From NCBI RefSeq assembly GCF_003812745.1, contig NZ_CP033831.1, positions 2,542,001 through 2,606,000 on the forward strand: a stretch of 64,000 nucleotides of DNA, written 5' to 3'. The notes beneath the pieces are model-generated. The model was not told the origin of the DNA. It saw nothing but the letters and a program-made list of their open reading frames with translations, and made no database searches. This DNA is from Serratia sp. FDAARGOS_506 (GTDB lineage: Bacteria; Pseudomonadota; Gammaproteobacteria; Enterobacterales; Enterobacteriaceae). Position 1 is the first letter of the stretch, and each line of letters opens with the position of its first letter. A program made the translations under genes and the position numbers. Positions 28,014 to 37,830 of this stretch are shown one piece after another.

Positions 28014-28655
28014 TTAGTGAGACTCATGTTTTACTAACGGTTCCAGGCGCTCCGCCATCCAGGAGGCGATAAACGGCTGGGCGTCCCCATTGGGGTGCAA
28101 TCCGTCATCCTGCATCCATTCCGGCTTCACCACCACCTGTTCCATATAGAACGGCAGCAGCGGAATGTTGAACTGCTTGGCCAGCGCCGGGTAGACGGCG
28201 CTGAACGCCTCGGTATAGCGGCGGCCGTAGTTAGGCGGGATGCGGATCTGCATCAGCAACGGCTGCGCGCCGGCCTGTTGCACCAGCGTGATGATCTGGC
28301 CAAGATCGCGCTGCACGTCCTGCGCCGGGAAGCCGCGCAGGCCGTCGTTGGCGCCCAGCTCAACCAGAACCCAGCGTGGCTGATGTTGTTTCAGCAGTGC
28401 GGGCAGCCGTGCCAGCCCCTGCGCGGCGGTGTCACCGCTGATGCTGGCGTTGACCAGCTGTGGCGCGCCCGGTTTTTTCTGCCACTGTTCGGCCAACAGC
28501 GTCGGCCAGGCCCGCTCGATCGGCAGGCGGTAACCGGCGCTTAAACTGTCGCCCAAAATCAACAAGGTATCGGCGGCGACAGCGCGTAAACTGAATAATC
28601 CCAACAGCAAAAGGAAGGGAAGATGCCAGCGGAAAACGTTCTTGAAGTTCATCAT
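28014..28655 (-). CDS. tesA: TesA thioesterase I / lysophospholipase L1
   Basis: Periplasmic SGNH hydrolase with acyl-CoA thioesterase, lysophospholipase and arylesterase activity. 213-residue precursor with a signal peptide cleaved after about Ala28 (AVAA). The nucleophile is in GDSLS (Ser37 of the precursor), the GAND motif follows, and the Asp/His pair is in DDGLHPNG. The start MMNFKNVFRW at 28655 matches E. coli TesA. The first 33 bases overlap the start of the divergent ybbA gene. Confidence 0.96.
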   Translation of the reverse strand: MMNFKNVFRWHLPFLLLLGLFSLRAVAADTLLILGDSLSAGYRLPIERAWPTLLAEQWQKKPGAPQLVNASISGDTAAQGLARLPALLKQHQPRWVLVELGANDGLRGFPAQDVQRDLGQIITLVQQAGAQPLLMQIRIPPNYGRRYTEAFSAVYPALAKQFNIPLLPFYMEQVVVKPEWMQDDGLHPNGDAQPFIASWMAERLEPLVKHESH

Positions 28656-29309
28656 CTTAGTAAACACGTTGGTCAGGGTGAGCATCAGCTCACCATCCTT
28701 ACCGGAGTCGAGCTGCTTGTCAAACCCGCGCAGACGATCGCCCTGATCGGCGAATCCGGATCGGGGAAATCGACCCTGCTGGGCATTTTGGCCGGGTTGG
28801 ATGACGGCAGCGAGGGCGAGGTGCGCCTGCTCGGCGAGTCGCTGACCGCGCTGGACGAAGAAGGCCGCGCCGCGCTGCGCGCCAGGAACGTCGGCTTCGT
28901 GTTTCAGTCGTTCATGCTGGTGCCGACGCTGAATGCGCTGGAAAACGTGCAGTTGCCGGCGCTGCTGCGCGGCGAGAGCGACAGGCAGAGCCGCGAGCAG
29001 GCGGTGCAGCTGCTGGAACAGCTGGGGCTGGGCAAACGGCTCGATCACCTGCCGGCGCAGCTGTCCGGCGGCGAGCAGCAGCGTGTGGCGCTGGCGCGTG
29101 CCTTCAGCGGCCGGCCGCGGGTACTGTTCGCTGATGAACCGACCGGCAACCTCGATCGCCAGACCGGCGACCGCATCGCCGATCTGTTGTTCTCTCTCAA
29201 CCGTGATTTTGATACCACCCTGATTCTGGTTACCCATGACGAAACCCTGGCGGCGCGCTGCCAGCGGCGGCTGCGGCTGCGCGAAGGCAAGCTGTGGGAG
29301 GAAGCATGA
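28623..29309 (+). CDS. ybbA: YbbA ABC-transporter ATPase
   Basis: 228-residue ATPase of the LolD/MacB-like group. Walker A GESGSGKST, the signature LSGGEQQRVALARAF, Walker B VLFADEPTG and the H-loop THDE are all intact. It pairs with the FtsX-type permease YbbP, whose ATG overlaps its stop codon (ATGA). The substrate of this complex is not established; links to export or membrane stress are proposed in E. coli. The 5' end overlaps the divergent tesA start. Confidence 0.94.
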   Translation: MPAENVLEVHHLSKHVGQGEHQLTILTGVELLVKPAQTIALIGESGSGKSTLLGILAGLDDGSEGEVRLLGESLTALDEEGRAALRARNVGFVFQSFMLVPTLNALENVQLPALLRGESDRQSREQAVQLLEQLGLGKRLDHLPAQLSGGEQQRVALARAFSGRPRVLFADEPTGNLDRQTGDRIADLLFSLNRDFDTTLILVTHDETLAARCQRRLRLREGKLWEEA

Positions 29310-31738
29310 TCTGGCGCTGGTTTTGGCGCGAATGGCGCTCGCCGTCGCTGCTGATCGTTTGGCTGGCGCTGACGCTCTCCGTCGCCTGTGTGCTGGCGCT
29401 GGGCAGCATCAGCGATCGCATGGACAAAGGGCTTAGCCAACAGAGCCGCGATTTTATCGCCGGCGATCGGGTGCTGCGCAGCGCGCATCCAGTGCCGGAA
29501 GGCTGGTTGCTGGACGCGCAGCAGCAGGGGCTGAAGGTGAGCCGTCAGCTGTCGTTCACTACCATGACCTATGCCGGCGATCGACCGCAGCTGGCGGACG
29601 TGAAAGCCACCGATCTGGCCTATCCGCTGTACGGCAAGCTGGAAACGCGCCCGGTCAACATCAAGCCTGAACCGGGCAGCGTGCTGGTGGCGCCGCGTTT
29701 GCTGGCGCTGCTGAACGTGAAAGTGGGGGATTCGCTCGAGGTGGGCGACACCACGCTGCGCATCGCCGGTGAAATTATTCAGGAGCCGGACGCCGGCTTC
29801 AACCCGTTCCAGACCGCGCCGCGTATCATGATTAACCTGGCGGACGTCGATAAGACCGGCGCGGTGCAGCCGGGCAGTCGCCTGACCTACCGCTACATGT
29901 TCGCCGGCGCCGAACCGGATATTCAGCGTTACGAAGCGCGGTTGACGCCGCAGTTGACGCCGGATCAGCGCTGGTTCGGGCTGCAGGAGTCCGGTAGCGC
30001 GCTCGGCAAATCGCTGCAGCGATCCCAACAGTTCCTGCTGTTGTCGGCCCTGCTGACGCTGCTGTTGTCGATCGCCGCCGTGGCGGTGGCGATGAGCCAC
30101 TATTGCCGCAGCCGCTACGATCTGATCGCGGTGCTGAAAACCCTTGGCGCCGGGCGCGGCGCGCTGCGCAAATTGATCGTCGGCCAGTGGCTGGCGGTGA
30201 TGGCGCTGGCGGCGGTGTGCGGCGGGGCGATCGGGTTGGCGTTTGAAGCGCTGCTGCTCCGCCTGCTCAAGCCGGTATTGCCGGCCGCGCTGCCGGCCGC
30301 CGGCGCCTGGCCGTGGCTATGGGCGCTCGGCGCGCTGGTGCTGATTTCGCTGCTGGTCGGGCTGCGGCCGTATCGCCAGCTGCTGGCTACCCAGCCGCTG
30401 CGGGTGCTGCGCCGCGACGTGGCGGCCAACGTCTGGCCGCTGCGCTACTTTCTGCCGGTGACGGCGGCGATCGTGGTGGCGCTGCTGGTGATGCTGATGG
30501 GGGCAAGCACGCTGCTGTGGGCGATCCTGGCCGGTATGGCGGTGCTGGCGCTGCTGCTGGGCGGCATCGGCTGGGGCAGTCTGCTGCTGCTGCGCCGCAT
30601 CACGCTCAAGAGCCTGGCGCTGCGGCTGGCGGTTAACCGCCTGCTGCATCAGCCGTGGGTGACCATCAGCCAGCTGGCGGCATTCTCGCTGTCGTTCATG
30701 CTGTTGGCGCTGCTGTTGGTGCTGCGTGGCGATCTGCTCGAACGCTGGCAGCAACAGTTGCCGCCGGATAGCCCGAACTATTTCCTGCTCAACATGACCG
30801 AGGCGCAGGTGCCTCAGGTGAAAACCTTCCTGCAACAGCACCAGATCAAGCCGGAAACCTATTATCCGATCGTCCGGGTGCGCCTGACTGAGATAAACCA
30901 GCAGCTGGCGACCGAGCGGGTGCATGAAGACGATCCGGGCGGCGAGGCGGTGAACCGCGAGCTGAACCTGACCTGGCTGGCCGATTTGCCGGATCATAAT
31001 CCGCTGGTGGCGGGCAGCTGGCCGCCGAAAAGCGGCGAAGTCTCGATGGATGAAGGCATTGCCGGGCGGCTGAAGATCAAGCTGGGCGACACGCTGACCT
31101 TCAGCGGCGATACCCAGGCGTTCAGCGCCAAGGTCACCAGCCTGCGCCAGGTGGATTGGGAAAGCCTGAAGCCGAACTTTTACTTCATCTTCCCGCCGGG
31201 CGCGCTGGACGGCCAGCCGCAGACCTGGCTCACCAGCTTCCGCTACGACGGCGACGGCCAGATGCTGACCCAGCTCAACCGCCAGTTCCCGACGCTCAGC
31301 CTGCTGGACATCGGCGCGATCCTGAAACAGGTCGGCGGCGTACTGCAGCAGGTTAGCCGCGCGCTGGAGGTGATGGTGGTGCTGGTAGTGCTGTGCGGCG
31401 GCTTACTGCTGCTGGCGCAGGTGCAGGTCGGCATGCGCCAGCGCCGCCAGGAGTTGGTGGTTTACCGCACGCTGGGGGCCGGCAAACGGCTGCTGCGCCG
31501 CACGCTGTGGTGCGAGTTCGCCCTGCTGGGGCTGGTGGCGGGCATCGCGGCGGCGGTGGGCGCCGAGGCGGCGCTGTGGCTGCTGCAGAGCCGGGTGTTT
31601 GACTTCCCGTGGACGCCGACGCCGGTGCTGTGGTGGGCGCTGCCGCTGGCCAGCGCGCTGCTGCTGTCACTGTGCGGCGGCTGGCTGGGCGTGCGCCTGC
31701 TGCGCGGCCGGGCGCTGTTCCGCAGTTATGAGGGGTGA
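29306..31738 (+). CDS. ybbP: YbbP FtsX-like ABC permease
   Basis: 810-residue membrane protein with ten or so transmembrane helices: one near residue 20, a large periplasmic domain to about 250, a central group of helices (about 255-480), a second periplasmic domain, and three C-terminal helices. This duplicated FtsX layout is typical of YbbP. The ATG overlaps the ybbA stop (ATGA), so translation is coupled. It is predicted to form the permease of the YbbA-YbbP complex; the substrate is unknown. Confidence 0.93.
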   Translation: MIWRWFWREWRSPSLLIVWLALTLSVACVLALGSISDRMDKGLSQQSRDFIAGDRVLRSAHPVPEGWLLDAQQQGLKVSRQLSFTTMTYAGDRPQLADVKATDLAYPLYGKLETRPVNIKPEPGSVLVAPRLLALLNVKVGDSLEVGDTTLRIAGEIIQEPDAGFNPFQTAPRIMINLADVDKTGAVQPGSRLTYRYMFAGAEPDIQRYEARLTPQLTPDQRWFGLQESGSALGKSLQRSQQFLLLSALLTLLLSIAAVAVAMSHYCRSRYDLIAVLKTLGAGRGALRKLIVGQWLAVMALAAVCGGAIGLAFEALLLRLLKPVLPAALPAAGAWPWLWALGALVLISLLVGLRPYRQLLATQPLRVLRRDVAANVWPLRYFLPVTAAIVVALLVMLMGASTLLWAILAGMAVLALLLGGIGWGSLLLLRRITLKSLALRLAVNRLLHQPWVTISQLAAFSLSFMLLALLLVLRGDLLERWQQQLPPDSPNYFLLNMTEAQVPQVKTFLQQHQIKPETYYPIVRVRLTEINQQLATERVHEDDPGGEAVNRELNLTWLADLPDHNPLVAGSWPPKSGEVSMDEGIAGRLKIKLGDTLTFSGDTQAFSAKVTSLRQVDWESLKPNFYFIFPPGALDGQPQTWLTSFRYDGDGQMLTQLNRQFPTLSLLDIGAILKQVGGVLQQVSRALEVMVVLVVLCGGLLLLAQVQVGMRQRRQELVVYRTLGAGKRLLRRTLWCEFALLGLVAGIAAAVGAEAALWLLQSRVFDFPWTPTPVLWWALPLASALLLSLCGGWLGVRLLRGRALFRSYEG

Positions 31739-31758
31739 TGTTGGCTTAGCGGGATGAA

Positions 31759-31793
31759 AAAAGGGGTTAGCCTAAGGCTAACCCCTTTTACTT
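31759..31793. terminator. Bidirectional terminator between ybbP and purK
   Basis: AAGGGGTTAGCC and GGCTAACCCCTT form a perfect 12-bp stem with a TAA loop, flanked by A6 on the left and T4 on the right, between convergent genes. Confidence 0.88.
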
Positions 31794-31807
31794 TCGGCGG
31801 CGGTGCC

Positions 31808-32875
31808 TTAGGCCAGCTTCTGCTGTGCCCAGGCCAGCCCGCTTTGGTATTCGCCCGGCAGCAGCGGCGCCAGCGCCTGCAGCGCCTGGCGCAGATCGGC
31901 GGCGTTCGGGTCGTTCAGATTGAGGTGGCCGACCTTGCGGCCCGGGCGCACTTCTTTCTCATACCAGTGCAGATGCACCAGCGGCAGCGACAGCCACTGT
32001 GGGTTGACGCCGGTGCCTATCAGGTTGACCATCACCGACGGCGTGCTCACCACCGGCTGCGGCAACGGCAGGCCAAGGATGGCGCGCAGATGCAGTTCGA
32101 ACTGACTCATGGACGCGCCGTTTTGCGTCCAGTGGCCGCTGTTGTGCACGCGCGGCGCCAGTTCGTTGATCAGCAGCCGATCGCCGACGATAAAGCACTC
32201 CATCGCCATCACGCCGACGTAGTTCAGCTCGTTCAGGATCGCCGCCAGCATCTGCTCGGCCTGTTGCTGCAGCGCCGGGTTGGGCTGCGGCAGCGCCACG
32301 CTGGTGCGCAGGATGCCGTCTTCATGCAGATTGTGGGTCAGCGGGTAGAAGACCGAACGGCCGTCGTGGCCGCGCGCGCCCACCAGCGACACTTCGCCGG
32401 AGAAATTGATGCCTTGCTCGACGATGCACTCGCCATAGGCGTCAGCCGGCAGTTCGGCTTCCTGGCCCGGGCGCAAGCGCCATTGGCCGCGGCCGTCATA
32501 GCCGCCGACCCGGCGTTTGACGATCGCCAGCTCGCCCAGCGAAGCGAATACCTGCGGCCATTCGGCGGCGCTCGCCAGCAGCTGCCACGGCGCGGTCGCC
32601 AGGTCGAGCTGATCGAGCAGCTGTTTTTGCGTCAGGCGATCCGCCAGGCGCGGGAAGATGTCGCGGTTGACGAAGGCGCTGTGGGTCGCCAATTCGCGCG
32701 TTAGCGCGGTTTCCGGCCAGCGTTCGATCTCGGCGGTAATGACGCTGTTCTGATACGGCACCGCCTCGGGCTCGGCATCGATGCCGACGGGGTAAACGGC
32801 GATGCCCAGCGGTTCGCCGGCCTGGCGCAGCATGCGCCCCAGCTGGCCGTTGCCCAGTACGCAAACCGGCTTCAT
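31808..32875 (-). CDS. purK: PurK N5-carboxyaminoimidazole ribonucleotide synthase
   Basis: ATP-grasp enzyme converting AIR and bicarbonate to N5-CAIR in purine synthesis. 355 residues, as in E. coli. The N-terminus [20 protein letters not shown] and the metal-binding segments [15 protein letters not shown] and VMAMECFI are conserved. Its start overlaps the end of purE by 4 bp, giving the usual coupled purEK operon. Confidence 0.97.
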   Translation of the reverse strand: MKPVCVLGNGQLGRMLRQAGEPLGIAVYPVGIDAEPEAVPYQNSVITAEIERWPETALTRELATHSAFVNRDIFPRLADRLTQKQLLDQLDLATAPWQLLASAAEWPQVFASLGELAIVKRRVGGYDGRGQWRLRPGQEAELPADAYGECIVEQGINFSGEVSLVGARGHDGRSVFYPLTHNLHEDGILRTSVALPQPNPALQQQAEQMLAAILNELNYVGVMAMECFIVGDRLLINELAPRVHNSGHWTQNGASMSQFELHLRAILGLPLPQPVVSTPSVMVNLIGTGVNPQWLSLPLVHLHWYEKEVRPGRKVGHLNLNDPNAADLRQALQALAPLLPGEYQSGLAWAQQKLA

Positions 32876-33396
32876 GCGTCCTCCCGCGGATCGGGGTGGT
32901 TCAATACGTCCTCGGTCTGCGCCCGGCGCCAGTCCGCCAAACGCTGTGCCAGCGCAGCGTCGTGCAATGCCAGGATCTGCATCGCCAGCAGCCCGGCGTT
33001 GGCGGCGCCGGCTTTGCCGATCGCCAGCGTGCCCACCGGAATGCCACGCGGCATCTGCACGATGGAGTAGAGGCTGTCTACGCCGCTCAGCGCGGCGCTT
33101 TGCACCGGCACACCCAGCACCGGCACCAGGGTTTTCGCCGCCAGCATGCCCGGCAGATGCGCCGCACCGCCGGCGCCGGCGATGATCACGTCAAAACCGT
33201 TGGCGGTAGCCTGCTCGGCGAAGCTGAACAGCTTGTCCGGCGTGCGGTGGGCGGAAACGACTTCGACATGGAAGGGGACTTCGAGCTGGGTCAGGACTTC
33301 GGCGGCGAACTGCATGGTGGCCCAGTCACTTTTCGAACCCATTACAATTGCGATTTTCGCCCCGGTAGTGGCGGCTGAAGCGGCGTTGGCTCCCAT
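32872..33396 (-). CDS. purE: PurE N5-CAIR mutase
   Basis: Rearranges N5-CAIR to CAIR in purine synthesis. 174 residues from ATG 33396; AGGAG lies upstream. The core [10 protein letters not shown] and SAHRTPD motifs and the catalytic-loop GGAAHLPGM are present. It heads the purE-purK operon and is preceded by a promoter overlapped by a PurR box, so purines should repress it. The upstream open frame crosses that promoter and is not used. Confidence 0.97.
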   Translation of the reverse strand: MGANAASAATTGAKIAIVMGSKSDWATMQFAAEVLTQLEVPFHVEVVSAHRTPDKLFSFAEQATANGFDVIIAGAGGAAHLPGMLAAKTLVPVLGVPVQSAALSGVDSLYSIVQMPRGIPVGTLAIGKAGAANAGLLAMQILALHDAALAQRLADWRRAQTEDVLNHPDPREDA

Positions 33397-33453
33397 GGGT
33401 GTAAGGCTCCTGTGATTTGTCTGGCGTCGGCTGAGGGCCGAATGAGGGCGTAG

Positions 33454-33491
33454 AGCATACCATGAGCGCACGGCGAGGAAAACGGTTGCGT
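33454..33491 (-). promoter_or_regulatory. purE promoter overlapped by PurR box
   Basis: On the minus strand ACGCAACCGTTTTCCT (33476-33491) matches the PurR consensus ANGCAANCGNTTNCNT at every fixed position. It overlaps a likely -35 (TTTTCC, 33477-33482), which is 17 bp from an extended -10 (TGG TATGCT, 33454-33459). Confidence 0.85.
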
Positions 33492-33545
33492 CGCCGGTTT
33501 TCACCGCCGAAAGCGCGAATTTTCACTCGCGCGCCAGTCCGGGGT

Positions 33546-34268
33546 TCAGAATGGGAATTGGATCAGCTCGACGGCGTCGGCGCTGACTTTGATCATCGAT
33601 CCTTCGACGTGCCAGGCGCCCAGCACCGCGCGATGGGCTTCGCCGTTGCTCAACGCCAGCCGGTGCACTGCCGGGCGATGGGTATGGCCGTGGATCATCC
33701 AGTGCACGTCGTGGCGCAGCATCGTCTGTTCGACTGCCTGCGGGTTGACGTCCATGATGGCTTCCGATTTGTACTGGTTGGATTGCTGGCTACGGGCGCG
33801 CATGTTGGCGGCGATCTTCAGTCGCCAGCGCAGCGGCAGCGCCAGGAACAATTTTTGAATCAGCGGGTTGTGCACTTTACGGCGGAACTGCTGATAGGCT
33901 TGATCGTCGGTGCACAGGGTGTCGCCGTGCAGGATCAGGATCCTGCGGCCGTACAGCTCCAGCACTTTTTCTTCCGGCAGCAGCTGCATGCCGCTGGCGC
34001 GGGCGAAGCGCTTGCCGAGCAGAAAATCGCGGTTGCCGTGGATGAAATAGCAGGGCACGCCGGCCTGTTGCAGCGCTTTCAGCGCCGCGGCGATCTCCGC
34101 GTGCAGCGGCTCGGGATCGTCGTCGCCGATCCAGGCTTCAAACAGGTCGCCGAGGATGTAAAGCGCGTCGGCGTGGACCGCTTCGCGCCGTAAAAAACGC
34201 AGAAAACCGGCAGTGATTGCCGGTTCCTGTGCGCACAAGTGCAGATCTGCGATGAACAGCGTACTCAT
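33546..34268 (-). CDS. lpxH: LpxH UDP-2,3-diacylglucosamine diphosphatase
   Basis: Calcineurin-like phosphoesterase making lipid X from UDP-2,3-diacylglucosamine, an essential lipid A step at the inner face of the membrane. 240 residues as in E. coli. Metal motifs are IADLHL at the start, [15 protein letters not shown] and GHTHRP. It follows ppiB by ten bases on the same strand, so the two are probably co-transcribed, as in E. coli. Confidence 0.96.
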   Translation of the reverse strand: MSTLFIADLHLCAQEPAITAGFLRFLRREAVHADALYILGDLFEAWIGDDDPEPLHAEIAAALKALQQAGVPCYFIHGNRDFLLGKRFARASGMQLLPEEKVLELYGRRILILHGDTLCTDDQAYQQFRRKVHNPLIQKLFLALPLRWRLKIAANMRARSQQSNQYKSEAIMDVNPQAVEQTMLRHDVHWMIHGHTHRPAVHRLALSNGEAHRAVLGAWHVEGSMIKVSADAVELIQFPF

Positions 34269-34278
34269 GCAGCCGCGA

Positions 34279-34773
34279 TTACTCGCTGACGGTCACGCTG
34301 TTGATCACCACGTCTTCTACCGGTACGTCCTGGTGCATGCCGCTGCGGCCGGTTTTCACGCCTTTGATCTTGTTGACCACGTCCATGCCTTCAACCACTT
34401 CAGCAAACACGCAGTAGCCCCAGCCCTGCACGTTTTCGCCGCGGAAGTTCAGGAAGTCGTTGTCTGCCACGTTGATGAAGAACTGTGCGGTGGCGGAGTG
34501 CGGATCGTTGGTGCGCGCCATTGCCAGGGTGCCGATGGTGTTTTTCAGACCGTTGTTGGCTTCGTTCTTGATGGTCGCGTTGGTCGCTTTCTGGTTCATG
34601 CCCGGCTCGAAACCGCCGCCCTGGATCATGAAGCCGTTGATCACACGGTGGAAGATGGTGTTGTCGTAGAAACCGGCGCGGCAGTAGTTCAGGAAGTTTT
34701 CAACGGTAACCGGCGCTTTGTCAGCAAAGGTCTTGATAACGATATCGCCGTGATTGGTGTGGAAAGTAACCAT
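34279..34773 (-). CDS. ppiB: PpiB cytosolic cyclophilin-type prolyl isomerase
   Basis: Peptidyl-prolyl cis-trans isomerase B, 164 residues, cytosolic (no signal peptide). Conserved cyclophilin segments are [23 protein letters not shown], and [16 protein letters not shown]. It is divergent from cysS with 309 bases between the starts and is followed by lpxH. Confidence 0.97.
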   Translation of the reverse strand: MVTFHTNHGDIVIKTFADKAPVTVENFLNYCRAGFYDNTIFHRVINGFMIQGGGFEPGMNQKATNATIKNEANNGLKNTIGTLAMARTNDPHSATAQFFINVADNDFLNFRGENVQGWGYCVFAEVVEGMDVVNKIKGVKTGRSGMHQDVPVEDVVINSVTVSE

Positions 34774-34904
34774 AGTTTTAATCCTAACAAGGTGAAGTGA
34801 GACGTCACGTAAAGCGAGTGAACATTCAGACCGCCCTTATAACATATCCACCCCAACGAGTCAGCAGTGGCTCAACCGCGCACTGTCTGTGGTAATTGTA
34901 TTTA

Positions 34905-34919
34905 TGTTATATTATAACA
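34905..34919. promoter_or_regulatory. Zur-box-like palindrome upstream of cysS
   Basis: TGTTATATTATAACA is a perfect palindrome and equals the core of the enterobacterial Zur operator (GAAATGTTATANTATAACATTTC as I recall it). The flanks match only partly. The palindrome also contains TATATT/TATAAT and so could simply be a -10 region; no good -35 was found on either strand. Confidence 0.45.
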
Positions 34920-34997
34920 ATTATGCCGATCGCCGAATTTCGCGCATTTTATTCGCGTGAAATCAGCAAAGCATGGCCTTAACCTTGCAATAGATCA

Positions 34998-35054
34998 GGC
35001 TTCAGGTTTCAATACGCTACCGGGCGGAAAACCTGAGGCCCGGTTATCTTTTTT
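34998..35054 (+). promoter_or_regulatory. Possible attenuator in the cysS leader
   Basis: GGCTTCAGGTTT (34998-35009) pairs with AAACCTGAGGCC (35029-35040) over 12 bp with one G-U. Alternatively ACCGGGC (35019-35025) pairs with GCCCGGT (35038-35044), which is followed by TATCTTTTTT, like an intrinsic terminator. The two stems share bases 35038-35040 and lie in conflict, as expected for an antiterminator/terminator switch 29 bases before the cysS start. Confidence 0.5.
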
Positions 35055-35082
35055 GTTATCACGCACACCACGGAATCTCCCG

Positions 35083-36468
35083 ATGCTAAAGATTTTTAAT
35101 ACCCTGAGTCGTCAAAAAGAGGAATTCAAACCCATTCATGCCGGGAAAGTGGGCATGTACGTGTGCGGGGTAACCATCTATGACCTGTGTCACATCGGCC
35201 ACGGTCGTACCTTTGTCGCTTTCGACGTGGTAGCGCGTTACCTGCGTTATCTCGGCTATTCGCTGAACTACGTGCGTAACGTCACCGACGTGGACGACAA
35301 AATCATCCGCCGCGCGGCGGAAAATCATGAGACCTGCGACCAGCTGACCGAACGCATGCTGGCGGAAATGCACGCCGACTTTGACGCGCTGCTGATCGAT
35401 CGCCCGGACAGTGAACCGCGCGCGACCCAGCATATCGCCGAGATCATTGAGATCACCCAGCGCCTGATCGATCGCGATCACGCCTATGTGGCCAGCAACG
35501 GCGACGTGATGTTCTCCATCGACAGCGATCCGCAATACGGGCTGCTGTCGCGCCAGGATCTGGATCAACTGCAGGCCGGCGCGCGCGTAGAGATCGACGA
35601 CGTGAAGCGCAACCCGATGGACTTCGTGCTGTGGAAAATGTCCAAGCCGGGCGAGCCGAGCTGGCAGTCGCCGTGGGGGCCGGGCCGTCCGGGCTGGCAC
35701 ATCGAATGTTCCGCCATGAACTGCAAGCAGTTGGGCACCCACTTCGACATCCACGGTGGCGGTTCCGATCTGATGTTCCCGCACCACGAGAACGAGATCG
35801 CACAGTCGAGCTGCGCCCACGACGGCCCGTATGTCAATTACTGGATGCACTCCGGCATGGTGATGATCGATAAAGAGAAGATGTCCAAATCGCTGGATAA
35901 CTTCTTCACCATTCGCGACGTGCTCGGCCATTACGATGCGGAGACGGTGCGTTACTTCCTGATGTCCGGCCACTATCGCAGCCAGCTGAACTACAGCGAA
36001 GAGAATCTCAAGCAGGCGCGCACCGCGCTGGAGCGCCTCTATACTGCGCTGCGCGGCACCGACGCCGATGCCGTGCCGGCCGGCGGCGAAGCATTCGAAG
36101 CCCGCTTCCGCGAAGCGATGGACGACGACTTCAACACCCCGGAAGCCTACTCGGTGCTGTTCGATCTGGCGCGCGAGGTTAACCGCCTCAAGGGTGAAGA
36201 CATGGCGGCGGCTAATGGTATGGCGGCGGAACTGCGCAAGCTGGCGAACGTGCTCGGCCTGCTGCAGCAGGAGCCGGAACAGTTCCTGCAAGGGGGCGCT
36301 CAGGTTGACGACGGCGAAGTGGCGGAGATCGAAGCGCTGATCAAACAGCGTAACGAAGCGCGTGCTGCCAAGGATTGGGCGCTGGCGGATGCCGCTCGCG
36401 ATCGGTTGAACGAGATGAACATCGTGCTGGAAGACGGCCCGCAGGGCACCACCTGGCGCCGTAAGTAA
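35083..36468 (+). CDS. cysS: Cysteinyl-tRNA synthetase
   Basis: Charges tRNA(Cys). 461 residues, as in E. coli. The HIGH motif is at 37-40 and KMSKS at 266-270; zinc ligands Cys28, Cys209 and His234 are present at the same numbers as in the E. coli enzyme, so this is the zinc-dependent form. The open frame extends 126 bases upstream through the leader hairpins; ATG 35083 matches the family start. A terminator follows. Confidence 0.98.
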   Translation: MLKIFNTLSRQKEEFKPIHAGKVGMYVCGVTIYDLCHIGHGRTFVAFDVVARYLRYLGYSLNYVRNVTDVDDKIIRRAAENHETCDQLTERMLAEMHADFDALLIDRPDSEPRATQHIAEIIEITQRLIDRDHAYVASNGDVMFSIDSDPQYGLLSRQDLDQLQAGARVEIDDVKRNPMDFVLWKMSKPGEPSWQSPWGPGRPGWHIECSAMNCKQLGTHFDIHGGGSDLMFPHHENEIAQSSCAHDGPYVNYWMHSGMVMIDKEKMSKSLDNFFTIRDVLGHYDAETVRYFLMSGHYRSQLNYSEENLKQARTALERLYTALRGTDADAVPAGGEAFEARFREAMDDDFNTPEAYSVLFDLAREVNRLKGEDMAAANGMAAELRKLANVLGLLQQEPEQFLQGGAQVDDGEVAEIEALIKQRNEARAAKDWALADAARDRLNEMNIVLEDGPQGTTWRRK

Positions 36469-36488
36469 TCCGGCCGCAGGGAAAAACA

Positions 36489-36516
36489 AAAAAGGCGCTG
36501 AATTAAGCGCCTTTTT
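36489..36516. terminator. Bidirectional terminator between cysS and ybcJ
   Basis: AAAAAGGCGCT and AGCGCCTTTTT form an 11-bp stem with a GAATTA loop between convergent genes. Confidence 0.88.
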
Positions 36517-36535
36517 CTATTGCGATAACTGAGGG

Positions 36536-36748
36536 TTATGGCTTGACCATGACCTTGCCGCCATCAAATTCCACCATCTGATCTGCGACGATCTTGCAGC
36601 GTTTGCGGGTTTCGACCTTGCCGTCGACTTTCACCCGCCCTTCGGCGATGACTTCTTTGGCGGCGCCGCCGCTTTCACACCACCCCTGGAACTTCAGCAG
36701 ATCGCACAGTTCGACGTGGGGATGATTGTCCAGATTGAAAATTTCCAT
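36536..36748 (-). CDS. ybcJ: YbcJ, S4-domain RNA-binding protein
   Basis: 70-residue small protein consisting of an S4-like RNA-binding domain (HPHVELCDLLKFQGWCESGG and the EGRVKVDGKVETRKRCKI stretch). It matches E. coli YbcJ in length and sequence. The S4 fold binds structured RNA, probably ribosomal, but its target is not settled. It follows folD by ten bases on the same strand, so the two are co-transcribed. Confidence 0.93.
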   Translation of the reverse strand: MEIFNLDNHPHVELCDLLKFQGWCESGGAAKEVIAEGRVKVDGKVETRKRCKIVADQMVEFDGGKVMVKP

Positions 36749-36758
36749 ACTGCCTTAC

Positions 36759-37625
36759 TTATTTAGGTTGAACGTCGTGATATTCCTCGCAGGCCTGCAA
36801 GGTATTTTGGATCAGTGTAGCAACGGTCATCGGGCCGACGCCACCCGGCACTGGGGTGATGTAGGCGGCGCGCTCGCTGGCGGCATCGAAATCCACGTCG
36901 CCCACCACTTTACCGCTTTCCAGACGGTTGATGCCGACGTCCACCACGATGGCGCCCGGTTTGATCCAGTCGCCTGGAATGAAGCCCGGTTTGCCGACCG
37001 CCACCACCAGCAGATCGGCGTTCTCAACGTGATGACGCAGATTCTTGGTGAAGCGGTGGGTGACGGTGGTGGTGCAGCCGGCCAGCAACAGCTCCATGCT
37101 CATCGGGCGGCCGACGATGTTGGACGCGCCGACCACCACGGCGTTCAGGCCGTAGGTATCGATGTTATAACGCTCAAGCAGGGTGACGATGCCGCGCGGC
37201 GTGCACGGGCGCAGCTTAGGCGCGCGCTGGCACAGGCGGCCGACGTTGTACGGGTGGAAGCCGTCGACGTCTTTGTCCGGGTGGATGCGTTCCAGTACCT
37301 TGACGTTATCGATACCGGCCGGCAGCGGCAGCTGCACCAGAATGCCGTCGATTTCCTCATCGGCGTTCAACTGGTCGATCAACGCCAGCAGCTCGGCTTC
37401 ACTGGTGGCAGCGGGCAGGTCGTAGGAGCGGGAAAGGAAGCCGACTTCATCGCAGGCGCGGCGCTTGCTGGCGACGTAAATTTGCGAAGCCGGGTTCTCG
37501 CCGACCAGCACAACCGCTAGCCCTGGGGCGCGTTTGCCGGCCGCCAGACGTTGTTTCACTTGCTCAGCCACTTCGTTTCTAACCTGCTGCGCAATCGTTT
37601 TACCATCAATAATCTTTGCTGACAT
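36759..37625 (-). CDS. folD: FolD methylene-THF dehydrogenase/cyclohydrolase
   Basis: Bifunctional enzyme oxidising 5,10-methylene-THF to methenyl-THF and hydrolysing it to 10-formyl-THF. 288 residues, as in E. coli. The signatures are [14 protein letters not shown] with the catalytic lysine, [10 protein letters not shown], and the NADP-binding [18 protein letters not shown]. It lies beside ybcJ, and the argU tRNA is close by, as in E. coli. Confidence 0.97.
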   Translation of the reverse strand: MSAKIIDGKTIAQQVRNEVAEQVKQRLAAGKRAPGLAVVLVGENPASQIYVASKRRACDEVGFLSRSYDLPAATSEAELLALIDQLNADEEIDGILVQLPLPAGIDNVKVLERIHPDKDVDGFHPYNVGRLCQRAPKLRPCTPRGIVTLLERYNIDTYGLNAVVVGASNIVGRPMSMELLLAGCTTTVTHRFTKNLRHHVENADLLVVAVGKPGFIPGDWIKPGAIVVDVGINRLESGKVVGDVDFDAASERAAYITPVPGGVGPMTVATLIQNTLQACEEYHDVQPK

Positions 37626-37830
37626 CAGTGTGGAAATCCATCAATTAAGAAAAGCGGGGATGCCGCTATTCTGGCAGAAGCTGAGCGCGCTGTCAGGCGC
37701 AGAATCACCCTCGCGGCCGTTGCCGACGCCGATTTACGCTTTTTTTATGCCGGCCTCAGGATCCTCTACGCCATTTTTACCTGCATTTGGATACGCTGGG
37801 GCCGTTCACAGGGTGAAAGAGGGTAGGATC

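Larger units (their letters stand above)
34774..35082. other. ppiB-cysS intergenic region and cysS leader
   Basis: 309 bases between divergent starts. It holds a 15-bp perfect palindrome (34905-34919), a second TATAACAT half-site near 34840, and a structured region with a T run just ahead of cysS, all listed separately. A six-codon ORF at 34973-34993 (MALTLQ) has no convincing ribosome site and no cysteine codons. Confidence 0.7.

Noticed and set aside
34973-34993. Six-codon ORF in the cysS leader as an attenuation peptide
   Set aside because: No ribosome site and no cysteine codons, so it does not fit a classical leader peptide.
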